Shown in pieces: positions 7,513 through 17,108 of a stretch of DNA of 64,000 nucleotides. How positions within the stretch are numbered: position 1 is the first letter of the stretch; each line of letters begins with the position of its first letter. Location of the stretch: NCBI RefSeq assembly GCF_000718515.1, contig NZ_JNZS01000007.1, forward strand, positions 62,001 through 126,000, given 5' to 3'. Made by a program: the position numbers and the translations under genes. The notes below the pieces were generated by a model. The model saw only the letters and a list, made by a program, of their open reading frames with translations. It ran no database searches and was not told the origin of the DNA. The DNA is from Micromonospora parva. GTDB taxonomy: Bacteria > Actinomycetota > Actinomycetes > Mycobacteriales > Micromonosporaceae.

Positions 7513-8421
7513 CTACCGGGCGGTGCCGCCGCCCGATCGGCCCGCACCGGCGGAGGGCCGGTGCGCGATGCGAGGTGCCCGCACGGCGGAGGCGTTGCCG
7601 GCTCCGGGGCGGTGGTCGCGCGCCGCGCTGGCCACCATCTCGTCGGGGTCACGGGTGAGGGCCTGCCGGATGTGCGGCGGAACGACGTCGGACGTGGCCA
7701 TCGCCAGTCGGACCTGCACCGCGCGGTCGTCGACCAGCCGGGCCAGATCCGCGTCGCTCAGCTCGACGGCCCGCACCAGCGCGGCACGGACGTCGACCAC
7801 CGGGTCCGCGGCGAGCGCGCTGCGCTGCTCGGCGGTGGTCCGTGGATTGCGGGCGACCCCCTTGCGTACGCGTGCGGTGCGGTCGGCCAACAGGGCGGTG
7901 ATCACGTCGGGGTCGTGGGTGTGCGTGGCGAGTCGTTCCCGTACCTCGGGTGACACGTCGTCGATCAGCTTGGCGGCCAGCTCCGGCTCCAGCTCCCGAC
8001 TCTCCGCGAGCAGGCCGCGAAGCTCCTTGTCCGAGGTCTGCGCCATGACCTGGCGGATCGACTCGTCGCACGCCGGGTTGCCGGCGACCGCCCAGCGGAC
8101 CCACCGGTCGGCGTCCTTGACCAGGCGCATGAGGTTGGCGATCGAGGTGGAGGGGTTCCTCGCCACCGCCTCCCGGACCTGACGATCATGGTCGCGGGTG
8201 AGCGGTCGCAGGGCTTGCGCGGGTGCGTCGGCCCGAGCGGCGACCGCCTTGCGGACCAGTACCGACGGGTCGGAAGCCAGGTCGATAAGGGTCATTTGTG
8301 GCGTTGTGGGGTCCTGGGCGAGCGCGAGTCGAGCGTCAGCGCTCCCACCGATCGGACGGTGGGCGGTGGTGCCGGACCCGCTGTGACGGTCGGGCTCGCC
8401 GACGTCCTGCTGTTTCCCCAT
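7513..8421 (-). CDS. Leucine-rich-repeat-variant / HEAT-like repeat protein
   Basis: A 302-residue alpha-helical repeat protein of unknown function. From about residue 45 to 265 it has roughly eight degenerate 22-25-residue units with the pattern (D)xxxxVRxAVAxNPxTPxxxLxxLxxD; clear examples are VREAVARNPSTSIANLMRLV, VRWAVAGNPACDESIRQVMA and VRKGVARNPRTTAEQRSALA. This is the LRV/HEAT-like superhelix used for protein binding. No signal peptide or membrane span, so it is cytosolic. The ATG at 8421 lies 12 bases after the SDR stop with no good Shine-Dalgarno, so it may depend on translational coupling. Why a repeat scaffold follows fucose catabolic enzymes is unclear; it may be an unrelated passenger. 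Confidence 0.7.
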   Translation of the reverse strand: MGKQQDVGEPDRHSGSGTTAHRPIGGSADARLALAQDPTTPQMTLIDLASDPSVLVRKAVAARADAPAQALRPLTRDHDRQVREAVARNPSTSIANLMRLVKDADRWVRWAVAGNPACDESIRQVMAQTSDKELRGLLAESRELEPELAAKLIDDVSPEVRERLATHTHDPDVITALLADRTARVRKGVARNPRTTAEQRSALAADPVVDVRAALVRAVELSDADLARLVDDRAVQVRLAMATSDVVPPHIRQALTRDPDEMVASAARDHRPGAGNASAVRAPRIAHRPSAGAGRSGGGTAR

Positions 8422-8433
8422 CGCGCAATCATG

Positions 8434-9222
8434 TCACGCGCCCGATTCGGCAGGATCGGCCGCGGGCCGCGCCGGGGCAGGTAGGCGCAGGCCGGACATG
8501 CCTCCGTCGACAGGCAGCGACGAACCGGTCACCGACCCGGTCGCGGGCGACGCGAGGTAGACGACGGCGGCGGCCACCTCGTCGGCGGTCACCAGGCGGC
8601 CGATCGGCTGCCGCGAGGCCAGGTGCCGCTTCTCCGCCGTCGGGTCGGCGGCGCCGGCGAGCAGGCGGGCCACCCAGGGCGTGTCGACGGTGCCGGGGGC
8701 GACGCAGTTGACCCGGACGCCATCCGTCACCAGGTCGGCGGCCATGGCGAGGGTGAGGGCGTGCACGGCACCCTTCGACGCCGAGTACAGGGCGCGTTTG
8801 GGCAGACCCGTGGTCGCCGCGATCGAGGAGATGTTGACGATCGCCGCGGACGACGACCGGCGCAGGTACGGCAGGGCGACGGCGCTGGTGCGGGCCACAC
8901 CGGAGACATTGACGTCGAGTACCCGGCTCCACTGCTCGTCGTCGTTCTCCTCCACCGTGCCCACGGCCGAGATCCCGGCGTTGTTAACCAGGATGTCGAT
9001 GCCGCCGAACGCCTCGGCGACCGCTGCGACGGCCGTGCTCAGCGAGGCGCGGTCGGCCACGTCCGCCCGGACGCCGAGGACGCCGTGATCCTCCGGCAGA
9101 CCCGACAGCTCCAGGTCCAGGACACCCACCCGGGCGCCGGTGGCGGCGAACGCCCGCACACACGCGAGCCCGATCCCCGATCCGCCTCCGGTCACCACTG
9201 CCACCAGACCGTCACACCGCAT
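8434..9222 (-). CDS. SDR-family NAD(P)-dependent dehydrogenase, probable 2-keto-3-deoxy-L-fuconate dehydrogenase
   Basis: Classical short-chain dehydrogenase of 262 residues: cofactor motif TGGGSGIG near residue 11, NNAG near 87, catalytic Ser in NISSIAA, YSASK Tyr/Lys pair, then PGTVDTPW. In the oxidative L-fucose route this step oxidises 2-keto-3-deoxy-L-fuconate to the 2,4-diketo acid, and its position directly after fuconate dehydratase fits. An L-fucose dehydrogenase role is also possible, because some SDRs catalyse the first step. A strong GGAAGGAG lies upstream of the ATG at 9222. Confidence 0.82.
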   Translation of the reverse strand: MRCDGLVAVVTGGGSGIGLACVRAFAATGARVGVLDLELSGLPEDHGVLGVRADVADRASLSTAVAAVAEAFGGIDILVNNAGISAVGTVEENDDEQWSRVLDVNVSGVARTSAVALPYLRRSSSAAIVNISSIAATTGLPKRALYSASKGAVHALTLAMAADLVTDGVRVNCVAPGTVDTPWVARLLAGAADPTAEKRHLASRQPIGRLVTADEVAAAVVYLASPATGSVTGSSLPVDGGMSGLRLPAPARPAADPAESGA

Positions 9223-9291
9223 GCTGCTCTCTCCTTCCGAGTAGTTGACGCACCGCCGTCAGGTTGGCCGCGCGGTGAAGCGCGCCCCGAG

Positions 9292-10596
9292 TCAGACCCA
9301 GGCCGGCCCGTCGGGGTACGCGTACGTGGCGAGGCTCGCCGGACGCATCGCGGCGGAGAACCCCGGCGCGCTGGGCGCCACGTAGTGCCCGTCCTTGATC
9401 ACCACCGGGTCGAGGAAGTGCTCGTGCAGGTGGTCGACGTACTCGACGACCCGGTCACGCATCGAGCCGGACACCGCCACGAAGTCGAACATCGACAGGT
9501 GCTGCACCAGCTCGCACAGGCCCACTCCCCCGGCGTGCGGGCAGACCGGCACCTCGTACTTCATGGCGAGCAGCAGGATGGCGACGTTCTCGTTCACGCC
9601 GCCCACCCGGCAGGCGTCGATCTGAACGACGTCGACGGCACCGGCCTGGAGCAGCTGTTTGAACACCACCCGGTTCGCCACGTGCTCGCCGGTGGCGACC
9701 CGGATCGGCCCGCCGTCGGGTGCGCTGGTGGCGAGGGCGGACCGGATCGCCGCGTGGGCGAGCACATCGTCGGGGCTGGTCGGTTCCTCGATCCACCACG
9801 GGTCGTACGGCGCCAACTCGCGCATCCGGTCGACCGCCTCGGCGACGTCCCAGCGCTGGTTGGCGTCGAGCGCGATCCGGATCCGCGGGCCGACCGCCTC
9901 GCGGGCGATCTTCAGGCGGCGTACGTCGTCGGCGGCGTCCGCGCCCACCTTCAGCTTGATCTGGGTGAACCCGTCGGCCACGGCCTGCCGGGCCAGCCCG
10001 ACCACCTTGTCGTCGGAGTAGCCGAGCCAGCCGGGCGACGTGGTGTACGCGGGGTAGCCCCGCTCGGTCAGCCGGGCGATCCGGTCGGCCCGACCCGGCT
10101 CGGCGGCACGCAGGATCTCCAGTGCCTCGTCGGGGGTGAGGGCGTCGGTGAGGTAGCGCCAGTCGACCAGGTCGACGATCTGCTCGGGGCTGAGGTCGGC
10201 CAGGTAGCGCCAGACCGGCTTGCCCGCCCGCTTGGCGACCAGGTCCCACATCGCGTTGATCACCGCTGCGGCGGCGAGGTGCATCACGCCCTTCTCCGGG
10301 CCGAGCCAGCGCAGCTGCGAGTCCTGGGTGAGCGAGCGGGCGAACGCACCGAGGTCCACGGTGTCCGGGTCCAGGCCGACCACGTACGGCACCAGCGCGT
10401 CGATCGCCGCCCGGCAGACGTCGTTGCCCCGCCCGATGGTGAAGGTGAAGCCGTGCCCGTCCGGGCCGTCGTCGGTGCTCAGCACCAGGTACGCGGCCGA
10501 GTAGTCGGGGTCGGGGTTCATCGCGTCGGAACCGTCGAGGTCCCGCGAGGTGGGGAACCGGACGTCGTACGTGTCGACGGAGGTGATCACCGCCAT
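9292..10596 (-). CDS. fucD: L-fuconate dehydratase
   Basis: Enolase-superfamily enzyme of 434 residues converting L-fuconate to 2-keto-3-deoxy-L-fuconate. It closely follows the known Xanthomonas-type enzyme: [68 protein letters not shown], the KLKVG lysine pair, ALDANQRWD metal ligand, [15 protein letters not shown], and [13 protein letters not shown] with the catalytic His. Its ATG overlaps the stop of the FAH hydrolase gene (TGATG), implying coupled translation. The specificity call is unusually firm because of the long family-specific strings. Confidence 0.92.
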   Translation of the reverse strand: MAVITSVDTYDVRFPTSRDLDGSDAMNPDPDYSAAYLVLSTDDGPDGHGFTFTIGRGNDVCRAAIDALVPYVVGLDPDTVDLGAFARSLTQDSQLRWLGPEKGVMHLAAAAVINAMWDLVAKRAGKPVWRYLADLSPEQIVDLVDWRYLTDALTPDEALEILRAAEPGRADRIARLTERGYPAYTTSPGWLGYSDDKVVGLARQAVADGFTQIKLKVGADAADDVRRLKIAREAVGPRIRIALDANQRWDVAEAVDRMRELAPYDPWWIEEPTSPDDVLAHAAIRSALATSAPDGGPIRVATGEHVANRVVFKQLLQAGAVDVVQIDACRVGGVNENVAILLLAMKYEVPVCPHAGGVGLCELVQHLSMFDFVAVSGSMRDRVVEYVDHLHEHFLDPVVIKDGHYVAPSAPGFSAAMRPASLATYAYPDGPAWV

Positions 10597-11435
10597 CAGG
10601 CGTCCCGGAGCGTGTTGCGCTGCCGACCGAGGCCGTCGATCTCGACCTCCATCACGTCGCCGGCGGTCAGGTACGGGAAGCGGCCGGAGAGCGCCACTCC
10701 CTGCGGAGTGCCGGTGTTGATGACGTCGCCCGGCTCCAGCACTGTGTACTGGGACAGGTGCCAGACCAGGTACGCCACGTCGAAGATCATGTCTTTGGTG
10801 CTGGAGTCCTGTCGGGGCTCGCCGTTGACCCAGGAGCGCAGCCGCAGCGCCTGCGGGTCGCCGACCTCGTCGGCGGTGACCAGCCACGGGCCGAGCGGTT
10901 GGAACGTCTCGCAGGACTTGCCCTTCGACCACTGACCGCCGGAGACGGCGAGTTGGAAGTCCCGCTCGGAGACGTCGTTGGAGAGGACGTACCCGGCGAT
11001 GTGCCCGAGGGCGTCGGCGGGCGAGGCGAGGTAGCGGGCCGGTCGGCCGATCACCACCGCCAACTCCACCTCCCAGTCCGTCTTCGTCGAGCCACGCGGG
11101 ATCAGGACCTCGTCGTGCGGGCCGACGACGGTGTTGGGCGCCTTGTAGAAGATGATCGGGTCGGTCGGTGGCGCGGCGCCCGATTCGGCGGCGTGCGCGG
11201 CGTAGTTCTGCCCCACGCAGAGCACCACCCCGGGCCGGGCGACCGGTGCGCCGACCCGCTGACCGGTGACGTCGATCTCGGGCAGGTCGGTGGCCTCGCG
11301 GACCCTCCGCACGCCGTCGCCGGCGAGGAACTCGCCGTCGATGTCGGCGGTGAGCGACGAGAGGTCGAAGTGCCTTCCGTCGGCGAACAGCACGGGGCGT
11401 TCCCGCCCCACGGGCCCGACGCGCATGAACTTCAC
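10596..11435 (-). CDS. Fumarylacetoacetate hydrolase family protein, probable 2,4-diketo-3-deoxy-L-fuconate hydrolase
   Basis: Cytosolic 279-residue FAH-fold enzyme. Metal-binding and core motifs are visible: [33 protein letters not shown] (the two acidic ligands), [42 protein letters not shown]. In the L-fucose pathway this family splits 2,4-diketo-3-deoxy-L-fuconate into pyruvate and L-lactate, and its place between the reductase and fuconate dehydratase genes supports that. The GTG at 11435 is chosen because GGAGG lies seven bases upstream; the earlier frame opening is not used. Confidence 0.87.
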   Translation of the reverse strand: MKFMRVGPVGRERPVLFADGRHFDLSSLTADIDGEFLAGDGVRRVREATDLPEIDVTGQRVGAPVARPGVVLCVGQNYAAHAAESGAAPPTDPIIFYKAPNTVVGPHDEVLIPRGSTKTDWEVELAVVIGRPARYLASPADALGHIAGYVLSNDVSERDFQLAVSGGQWSKGKSCETFQPLGPWLVTADEVGDPQALRLRSWVNGEPRQDSSTKDMIFDVAYLVWHLSQYTVLEPGDVINTGTPQGVALSGRFPYLTAGDVMEVEIDGLGRQRNTLRDA

Positions 11436-11499
11436 GAACCAACCTCCAGTGCATAGGTACGAGTCGCGACACAAGCCGGACGGCTGCTCGCGTCGATGA

Positions 11500-12477
11500 T
11501 CACGGCGTCGGCACCTGGCTCGGCAGCAGACCCTCGGCCTTGAGATCGGCCCACAGCGCATCGGGCACGTCCCACTCGAACATCGCCACGTTGTCGGCGA
11601 TCTGCTCCGGGTCCCGGGCGCCGACCACCACGCTGGTGACCGCCGGGTGCCCGAGCGGAAACTGGATCGCCGCGGCCCGCAGCGGTACGCCGTGCCGCTC
11701 GCACACCGACCGGATCGCGGTGGCCCGGTCGAGCAGCCTGCGGCCGGCCGGGGCGTAGTCGTAGGGGGCGCCCGGGCTCGGGTCGGCCAGCAGGCCCGAG
11801 TTGTAGACCCCGGCGGCGATGATCGCGATCCCCTTCGCCTGGCACAGCGGCAACAGCTCGTCGAGGCCGGACTGGTCGAGCAGCGTGTACCGGCCAGCGA
11901 GCATGAAGCAGTCGAAGTCGCCGGCGTGGGCCAGCTCGACCAGCGCCGGGGCCTGGTTCATGCCGGCGCTGACCGCGCCGATCTCGCCGGCCGCCCGCAG
12001 CTGCGCCAACGCCGGGTACGCCCCGGCGACCGCCTCGGCGAGGTGGTCGTCCGGGTCGTGGATGTGCGCGATGTCGATCCGGTCCAGCCCCATTCGGGCC
12101 AGGCTCTCCGCGTGGGAGCGGCGTACTCCGGCGGCGGAGAAGTCGAACCGGGGCACGAGGTCGGTCGGCTCGGCCCAGAACTCCTGCCGGTCACCACCGT
12201 CGGGGACGAGCAGCCGACCCACCTTGGTGGAGACGGTGAACGCGTCGCGCGGCTTGCCGGCGAGGACCGCCCCGGCGCGTCGCTCGGAGAGGCCGCAACC
12301 GTAGAGCGGGGCGGTGTCGAAGTAGCGCAGCCCGAGATCCCAGGCCGCCGCGACGGTGGCGTGCGCGACCTCGTCACCGACGGCGTCGAACATCCCGCCG
12401 ATCGGGGCGAGCCCGAGCCCGAGCCGGGTCACCACCACGTCGGTACGCCCCACTGTCACTCGTTCGACGGCCTTCAC
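11500..12477 (-). CDS. Aldo/keto reductase, probable L-fucose dehydrogenase
   Basis: A 325-residue TIM-barrel oxidoreductase of the D-threo-aldose 1-dehydrogenase/L-fucose dehydrogenase type. Visible features: GLGLAPIGGMF, the catalytic Asp-Tyr in RYFDTAPLYGCGLSE, STKVGRLL, HDPDDH, IGAVSAGMNQ, and a C-terminal SVVVGARDPEQI cofactor segment. It would oxidise L-fucose to L-fucono-lactone with NAD(P), the first step of the pathway. Its ATG overlaps the stop of the ABC ATPase gene (ATGA). The lactonase expected after this step was not found in the window; the lactone may open spontaneously or the enzyme is encoded elsewhere. Confidence 0.86.
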   Translation of the reverse strand: MKAVERVTVGRTDVVVTRLGLGLAPIGGMFDAVGDEVAHATVAAAWDLGLRYFDTAPLYGCGLSERRAGAVLAGKPRDAFTVSTKVGRLLVPDGGDRQEFWAEPTDLVPRFDFSAAGVRRSHAESLARMGLDRIDIAHIHDPDDHLAEAVAGAYPALAQLRAAGEIGAVSAGMNQAPALVELAHAGDFDCFMLAGRYTLLDQSGLDELLPLCQAKGIAIIAAGVYNSGLLADPSPGAPYDYAPAGRRLLDRATAIRSVCERHGVPLRAAAIQFPLGHPAVTSVVVGARDPEQIADNVAMFEWDVPDALWADLKAEGLLPSQVPTP

Positions 12478-14006
12478 GCGACAACCCCCTGCCCGTCGTG
12501 GATGAACCGGATCACCGACTGACTCATCCGCTCGTAGTCGTGGTCGTTGTCCAGTTCACCAACGATGGCGAACTCGCGCATCACCGCGATCCGGTCGGCG
12601 AGGGTGACCATCTCCGGCAGGTCCGACGAGATCAGCAGGATGGCCATTCCGCGCGCGGCCAGGCCGGCGATCAATTCGTGGAAGGCCCCCTTGGTGCGCA
12701 CGTCGATGCCGACGGTGGGCTCGTCGATGATGAGCACGTCGCAGTCGGCCGCCAGCCACTTGGCCAGGCTGACCTTCTGCTGGTTGCCGCCGGAGAGCTG
12801 ACCGGCGTGCTGGTCGGGCGAGGCGAGTCGGATGCCCAGCCGGTCGGCGTACTCGTCGACGAGCGTCCGCTCGGAGCGGTCGCGGACGAGTCCCAGCCGG
12901 GCCAGCCGGCGCCACACGGTCACCGCTGTGTTGCGGGCCACGGTCTGGTCGAGGAAGAGGCCCTCCTCCTTGCGGTTCTCGGTGACGTAGCCGATCCGGT
13001 ACCGGTGCAGGGCGTCACCCACGTCCCGGATCCGGGCCGGCCGCCCGTGCACCCGCACCTCACCGGTGGTGATCCGGTCGAGGCCGAGCAACGCCTTGGC
13101 CAGTTCGCTGCGGCCCGCACCGACGAGCCCGTACAGGCCGACGATCTCGCCGGGGCGAACGGTGAGGCTGACGTCGTGGTGGCCGGCGGCGGTGGCGACG
13201 TGGTCGAGCGCCAGCGCCGGTTCGACGTCCGCCGCGACGGCCCGGGCGGCGAGGTGCACCTGCTGGTACGCCCGGCCGACCATCAGGTCGACGATCTCCT
13301 CGCGGCTGTGCTCGGCGAGGGGTTCCGCCTCGGCGACGCTGCGCCCGTCGCGCAGCACCGTCACCGTGTCGGCGATCGCGAAGACCTCCTCCAGTTTGTG
13401 GCTGACCAGCACTGTGGCGTGACCCCGCTCGGACAGTCGACGCACGATGCCGTAGAGCCGGTCGGCCTCGTCGTTGGTCAGTGACGCGGTCGGTTCGTCG
13501 AGCAGCAGCACTGTCGAGTCGGCCGACAACGCCTTGGCGATCTCCACCAGCTGGAGTTGGGCCACCGACAGCCGCGACACCGGCAGGTCGGGGTCCAGGT
13601 CGAGGTCGAGCAGTTCGAGGCAACGGCGAGCCTCGGTCCGTAACGCCGCCCGGTCGACCAGGCCGGCGCGGCGGGGCAGATGTTGCAGGCAGATGTTCTC
13701 GGCGACGCTGAACGCCGGGATCAGGTTCCGCTCCTGGTGCACCACGCCGATGCCGGCCCGCTGGGCGTCCTGCGGGTTGCCGAGCTGCACCGTACGCGGT
13801 TGCCCGTCCGGTCCGGGCAGCCGCAGCTGCCCACCGTCCGGCCGGTACACCCCGGTCAGGATCTTGATCAGGGTGCTCTTGCCGGCGCCGTTCTCGCCGA
13901 GCAGCGCGTGCACGCTGCCGGCGGTCACTGTCAGCGTCGCCTCGTCCAGGGCGCGCACCCCGGGGAACGTCTTGACCAGTTTCTCCGCGGCCAGCACGAC
14001 GCTCAT
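12474..14006 (-). CDS. Sugar ABC transporter ATPase (RbsA/MglA type, two nucleotide-binding domains)
   Basis: CUT2-type ATPase of 510 residues with duplicated nucleotide-binding domains. Domain 1 has Walker A GENGAGKST (about residue 37), Q-loop VVHQERNL, signature LSVAQLQ and Walker B LLLDEPTA. Domain 2 has the degenerate Walker A typical of the family (GLVGAGRSE), signature LSGGNQQK and Walker B LIIDEPTVGID. It powers both permeases encoded just upstream (ATGA overlap). Cytoplasmic, membrane-associated. Confidence 0.93.
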   Translation of the reverse strand: MSVVLAAEKLVKTFPGVRALDEATLTVTAGSVHALLGENGAGKSTLIKILTGVYRPDGGQLRLPGPDGQPRTVQLGNPQDAQRAGIGVVHQERNLIPAFSVAENICLQHLPRRAGLVDRAALRTEARRCLELLDLDLDPDLPVSRLSVAQLQLVEIAKALSADSTVLLLDEPTASLTNDEADRLYGIVRRLSERGHATVLVSHKLEEVFAIADTVTVLRDGRSVAEAEPLAEHSREEIVDLMVGRAYQQVHLAARAVAADVEPALALDHVATAAGHHDVSLTVRPGEIVGLYGLVGAGRSELAKALLGLDRITTGEVRVHGRPARIRDVGDALHRYRIGYVTENRKEEGLFLDQTVARNTAVTVWRRLARLGLVRDRSERTLVDEYADRLGIRLASPDQHAGQLSGGNQQKVSLAKWLAADCDVLIIDEPTVGIDVRTKGAFHELIAGLAARGMAILLISSDLPEMVTLADRIAVMREFAIVGELDNDHDYERMSQSVIRFIHDGQGVVA

Positions 14007-14953
14007 CGGGTACCTCCGGAGAGCTTGTCGCGGAACTGCCCGAGCAGCACCGCGCCGAGGACCACCGCGCCGATGATGAGGTCCACCCACCGCCGGTTGA
14101 TGTCGAACTGCGACTGGCTCACGTCGACGAGCCGTACCAGGAAGGCCGCGAGCACCGTGCCGGTCACGCTGATCATGCCGCCGGCCAGGGCCACACCGCC
14201 GATGATCGGTGCGGCGAAGCTGGGCAGCAGCAGGTCGTCGCCGATCGAGGCGTTCACCGAGCCGAAGGCGGCCACCACGATCACCGCGGCGAAGCCGGCC
14301 AGCAGCCCCGACAGGGTGTGGGCCAGCACCAGCGCCCGGTCGTTCGAGATGCCCGACAGTCGGGCGGCGAACGGGTTGCCGCCGGAGGCGAGCAGGTGCC
14401 GGCCGGGCACCGTACGCCGGAAGAAGAGGGCGACAGCGACGGCGCTCGCCACCGCCAGCAGGAAGACCACTGGCACGCCGGCCAGCGACGCCTGCCCGAA
14501 CTCCCGCAGGCCGGGCGAGTAGCCCTGGTAGGTGCCGGTGCCGTTCACCCCGTACCGCAGTCCTTCGAGGATCGTCATGGTGGCCAGGGTGACGATGAAC
14601 CCGTTGATCCGGGTGAAGATCACCAGCAGGCCGTTGACCAGTCCGACGACGGCGCCGAGGGCCAGCGCGGCGAGCACCGCGACCGGGGCGGGCAGCCCGG
14701 CGTCGATCATGAGCCAACCCGAGGCCATCGCGCAGAACCCGGTGAGCACGCCCACCGAGAGGTTCATCTGACCGACGGCGAGCACCACCATCTGGGCCAG
14801 GCCGATGACGATCGGCAGGGCGAGGAAACGCAGGAAGGCGTCCAGGGTGCCGGCGGTGAGCAGGTTGAAGTCGGTGGCGACCGCGAGCGCCGCGAACCCG
14901 AGCGCCGCGATCACCGCGAGGGTGAACTCGTTGGTCCGGATCAGGCTCCTCAT
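14003..14953 (-). CDS. Sugar ABC transporter permease (RbsC-like), second copy
   Basis: Membrane permease of the CUT2 importer, 316 residues with about nine to ten hydrophobic spans. Family landmarks: VGQMNLSVGVLTGF near residue 60, GLVNGLLVIFTRINGFIVTL, GGNPFAARLSGI, and FAAPIIGGVALAGG near the C-terminus. Start and stop overlap both neighbours (ATGA). It forms a heterodimer with the preceding permease. CUT2 systems with two distinct permeases occur for rhamnose and related deoxysugars, consistent with a fucose importer. Confidence 0.9.
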   Translation of the reverse strand: MRSLIRTNEFTLAVIAALGFAALAVATDFNLLTAGTLDAFLRFLALPIVIGLAQMVVLAVGQMNLSVGVLTGFCAMASGWLMIDAGLPAPVAVLAALALGAVVGLVNGLLVIFTRINGFIVTLATMTILEGLRYGVNGTGTYQGYSPGLREFGQASLAGVPVVFLLAVASAVAVALFFRRTVPGRHLLASGGNPFAARLSGISNDRALVLAHTLSGLLAGFAAVIVVAAFGSVNASIGDDLLLPSFAAPIIGGVALAGGMISVTGTVLAAFLVRLVDVSQSQFDINRRWVDLIIGAVVLGAVLLGQFRDKLSGGTR

Positions 14954-16023
14954 GACGGTGACACCGCCCTTCGCTCGGCGAGCACGGCCCGCAGCCGGTC
15001 CAGCGACAGCGCCGCGAGCAGCACCAGTCCGATGTAGAGCTTCAGTTCCTCCAGGGAGAACTGGAGCAGGTTGAGTCCCTTGTAGATGACCTGGGTGAGG
15101 GTCGCCCCGAGCGCGGTGCCGAGGACGCTGACCGCACCACCGGCGAGCAGCGTCCCACCGAGCACCGGGGCCAGGAACGACGGCAGCAGGAACGACTCCC
15201 CGATGGTGGCGGAGAAGGCACCGTTGTTGGCGGCGAGCAGGAACCCGGCCAGCGCGGCGAGCAGCCCGCTCAGCGCGTGCGCGGCGACCACCCGCCGGTG
15301 CGTGGGAATACCGGACAGCTCGGCGGCGACCGGGTTGGAGCCGGTCATCAGGATCTCCCGGCCCAGCCGGGCACGCCGGAACAGCAGCCCGACACCGAGC
15401 GCCGCGGCCACCGCGATCGGCACGACCAGCGGGATCCGGGGCCCGCAGACCTCGCCCATGCAGTAGTCGGCGAAGGTGTCGAAGCGCAGCGCGGAGAGCC
15501 CACTCGGCTGCACCGCGAACGACACCCCGCCGGTCGCCCAGGTGTAGAGGATGGTGACCAGGCCGAGCAGCCCGAAGTCGAGCGCGAGGGTCACCACGAA
15601 CGAGTTCACTCCGGTCTTGGCGATGAGCAGGCCGGCGAGCGCGCCGATGCCCGCCCCGACGGCGAGTCCCACGAGCAGCCCGACCAGCAGCGGTACGCCG
15701 AGCCGGTCGTAGGCCAGGCCCATCGCGAAGGTGGAGAGCGCGGCCATCCGGCCCACGGCCATGTTCATGTGCCCGAGCGACAGCACGGCGAGTTGGGCGA
15801 GACCGACCACGGCGTACACGCTGATGTCGGCCTGCAGCGGTGCCAGGGTGAGGCGGGGGTCGAGGAACGCGGGGGTGAGCGACGAGAAGAGCGCGACCAG
15901 CACGGCGATGACGATGAGCAGGCCGAGCCGGGGGTTCGCCCAGACCGGCAGGGCCCTGGTCGGCGGCCGGGGCTCCGCGGCCGGGGGTGCCGCCGACGCC
16001 TCCGGCGCTGTTTCCGTCTTCAC
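14950..16023 (-). CDS. Sugar ABC transporter permease (RbsC-like), first copy
   Basis: CUT2-type permease of 357 residues. A 30-residue Ala/Pro-rich cytoplasmic tail precedes the spans. Landmarks: SLGHMNMAVGRMA, LAGLLIAKTGVNSFVVTLAL, GSNPVAAELSGIPTHR, FLAPVLGGTLLAGG. The GTG at 16023 overlaps the stop of the upstream enolase-superfamily gene (GTGA). It has the same fold as the second permease but is clearly diverged, so the pair is an old duplication. Confidence 0.9.
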   Translation of the reverse strand: MKTETAPEASAAPPAAEPRPPTRALPVWANPRLGLLIVIAVLVALFSSLTPAFLDPRLTLAPLQADISVYAVVGLAQLAVLSLGHMNMAVGRMAALSTFAMGLAYDRLGVPLLVGLLVGLAVGAGIGALAGLLIAKTGVNSFVVTLALDFGLLGLVTILYTWATGGVSFAVQPSGLSALRFDTFADYCMGEVCGPRIPLVVPIAVAAALGVGLLFRRARLGREILMTGSNPVAAELSGIPTHRRVVAAHALSGLLAALAGFLLAANNGAFSATIGESFLLPSFLAPVLGGTLLAGGAVSVLGTALGATLTQVIYKGLNLLQFSLEELKLYIGLVLLAALSLDRLRAVLAERRAVSPS

Positions 16024-17108
16024 GCCACCCTCCTGTCCTCGATCGCGTCGCGGTCCCAGTCGATGCCGAGGCCCGGCTCGTCGGGGGCGAGCGCGTGGCC
16101 GTCGACGATCGCGATCTCGGTCCGGGTGATCGCGCGCAGTTGTGGGATGTGCTCGACGTAGCGGCTGTTCGGCACGGCCGCGCAGAGGCTCACGTGCAGT
16201 TCCATCAGGAAGTGCGGGCAGACCACCACGTTGCAGGCCTCGGCCAGGTGCGCCACCTTGAGCCACGGGGTGATGCCGCCGATGCGCGCCACGTCGACCT
16301 GGACGACGCCGGCGGCCTGCCGACGCAGGTACTCGGCGAACTGGCCGATCGAGTACATCGACTCCCCCACCGCGACCGGGATGCTGGTCGCGCGGGCCAG
16401 CAGTTCGTGTCCCGCGATGTCGTCGGCCGGCAGCGGCTCCTCGAACCAGGCGAGCTGGTGCGGTTCGAGCAGCCGGGCCCGGCGGATCGCCTCGGCGGCG
16501 GTCAGCGACTGGTTGGCGTCGACCATCACGTCGACGTGGTCGCCGAGGGCAGCCCGGACCGCGCCGATCCGGGCGGCGTCCTCGGCCGGGTTCGGCTTGC
16601 CGACCTTCAGCTTGACGCCGGGCCAGCCGGCCGCCTGGGACGCCTTCGCGCCGGCGACCAGCTCGTCCTCGGTGAGGTGCAGCCAGCCGCCCTCCGTGTC
16701 GTACAGCGGGACGCGGTCCTTGGCGCCACCGGCGAGCACCCACAGCGGCAGACCGGCGGCGCGGGCGCGCAGATCCCACAGCGCGGTGTCGATCGCGGCG
16801 AGCGCCAGCGAGGTGATGGCCCCGACGGCGGTGGCGCGGGTGGCGGCGTGCAGGTCACGCCAGATCGCCTCCACCCGCGCGGCGTCGCGGCCGACCAGGT
16901 GCGGCAGCAGGTAGTCGCGCAGCAGCGCGAGCACCGCGGTGCCGCCGGTCCCGATCGTGTACGCGTACCCCGTGCCGTGCCCGTCGTCGGCCGTGCGCAC
17001 CTCGACGAAGATCGTCTCCTGCTTGAGGAACGCCTGTACCGCGTCGGTGCGGACGGTCTCCACGGGAATGTCGACGAGGTACGCCTCGGCCGTGGTGATG
17101 CTCGACAT
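16020..17108 (-). CDS. Mandelate racemase/muconate lactonizing enzyme family protein (probable sugar-acid dehydratase or epimerase)
   Basis: A second, distinct enolase-superfamily enzyme in the fucose operon, 362 residues. Catalytic set visible: KLKVG lysine motif (about 155), metal ligands in VMVDANQS, WFEEPL and AVGESMYS, DVARIGGITPW, and catalytic His in CPHFLMELH. It is shorter than fuconate dehydratase and not a copy of it. The ATG at 17108 shares a base with the SBP stop (TGATG). Lying between the SBP and permease genes, it should act on an imported substrate or early intermediate, perhaps a second 6-deoxy acid. Specificity cannot be read. Confidence 0.82.
   Translation of the reverse strand: MSSITTAEAYLVDIPVETVRTDAVQAFLKQETIFVEVRTADDGHGTGYAYTIGTGGTAVLALLRDYLLPHLVGRDAARVEAIWRDLHAATRATAVGAITSLALAAIDTALWDLRARAAGLPLWVLAGGAKDRVPLYDTEGGWLHLTEDELVAGAKASQAAGWPGVKLKVGKPNPAEDAARIGAVRAALGDHVDVMVDANQSLTAAEAIRRARLLEPHQLAWFEEPLPADDIAGHELLARATSIPVAVGESMYSIGQFAEYLRRQAAGVVQVDVARIGGITPWLKVAHLAEACNVVVCPHFLMELHVSLCAAVPNSRYVEHIPQLRAITRTEIAIVDGHALAPDEPGLGIDWDRDAIEDRRVA

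Noticed and set aside
8623..10935. 770-codon plus-strand frame
   Set aside because: Antisense to the SDR, fuconate dehydratase and FAH genes, all with clear catalytic motifs; composition typical of a GC-rich shadow.
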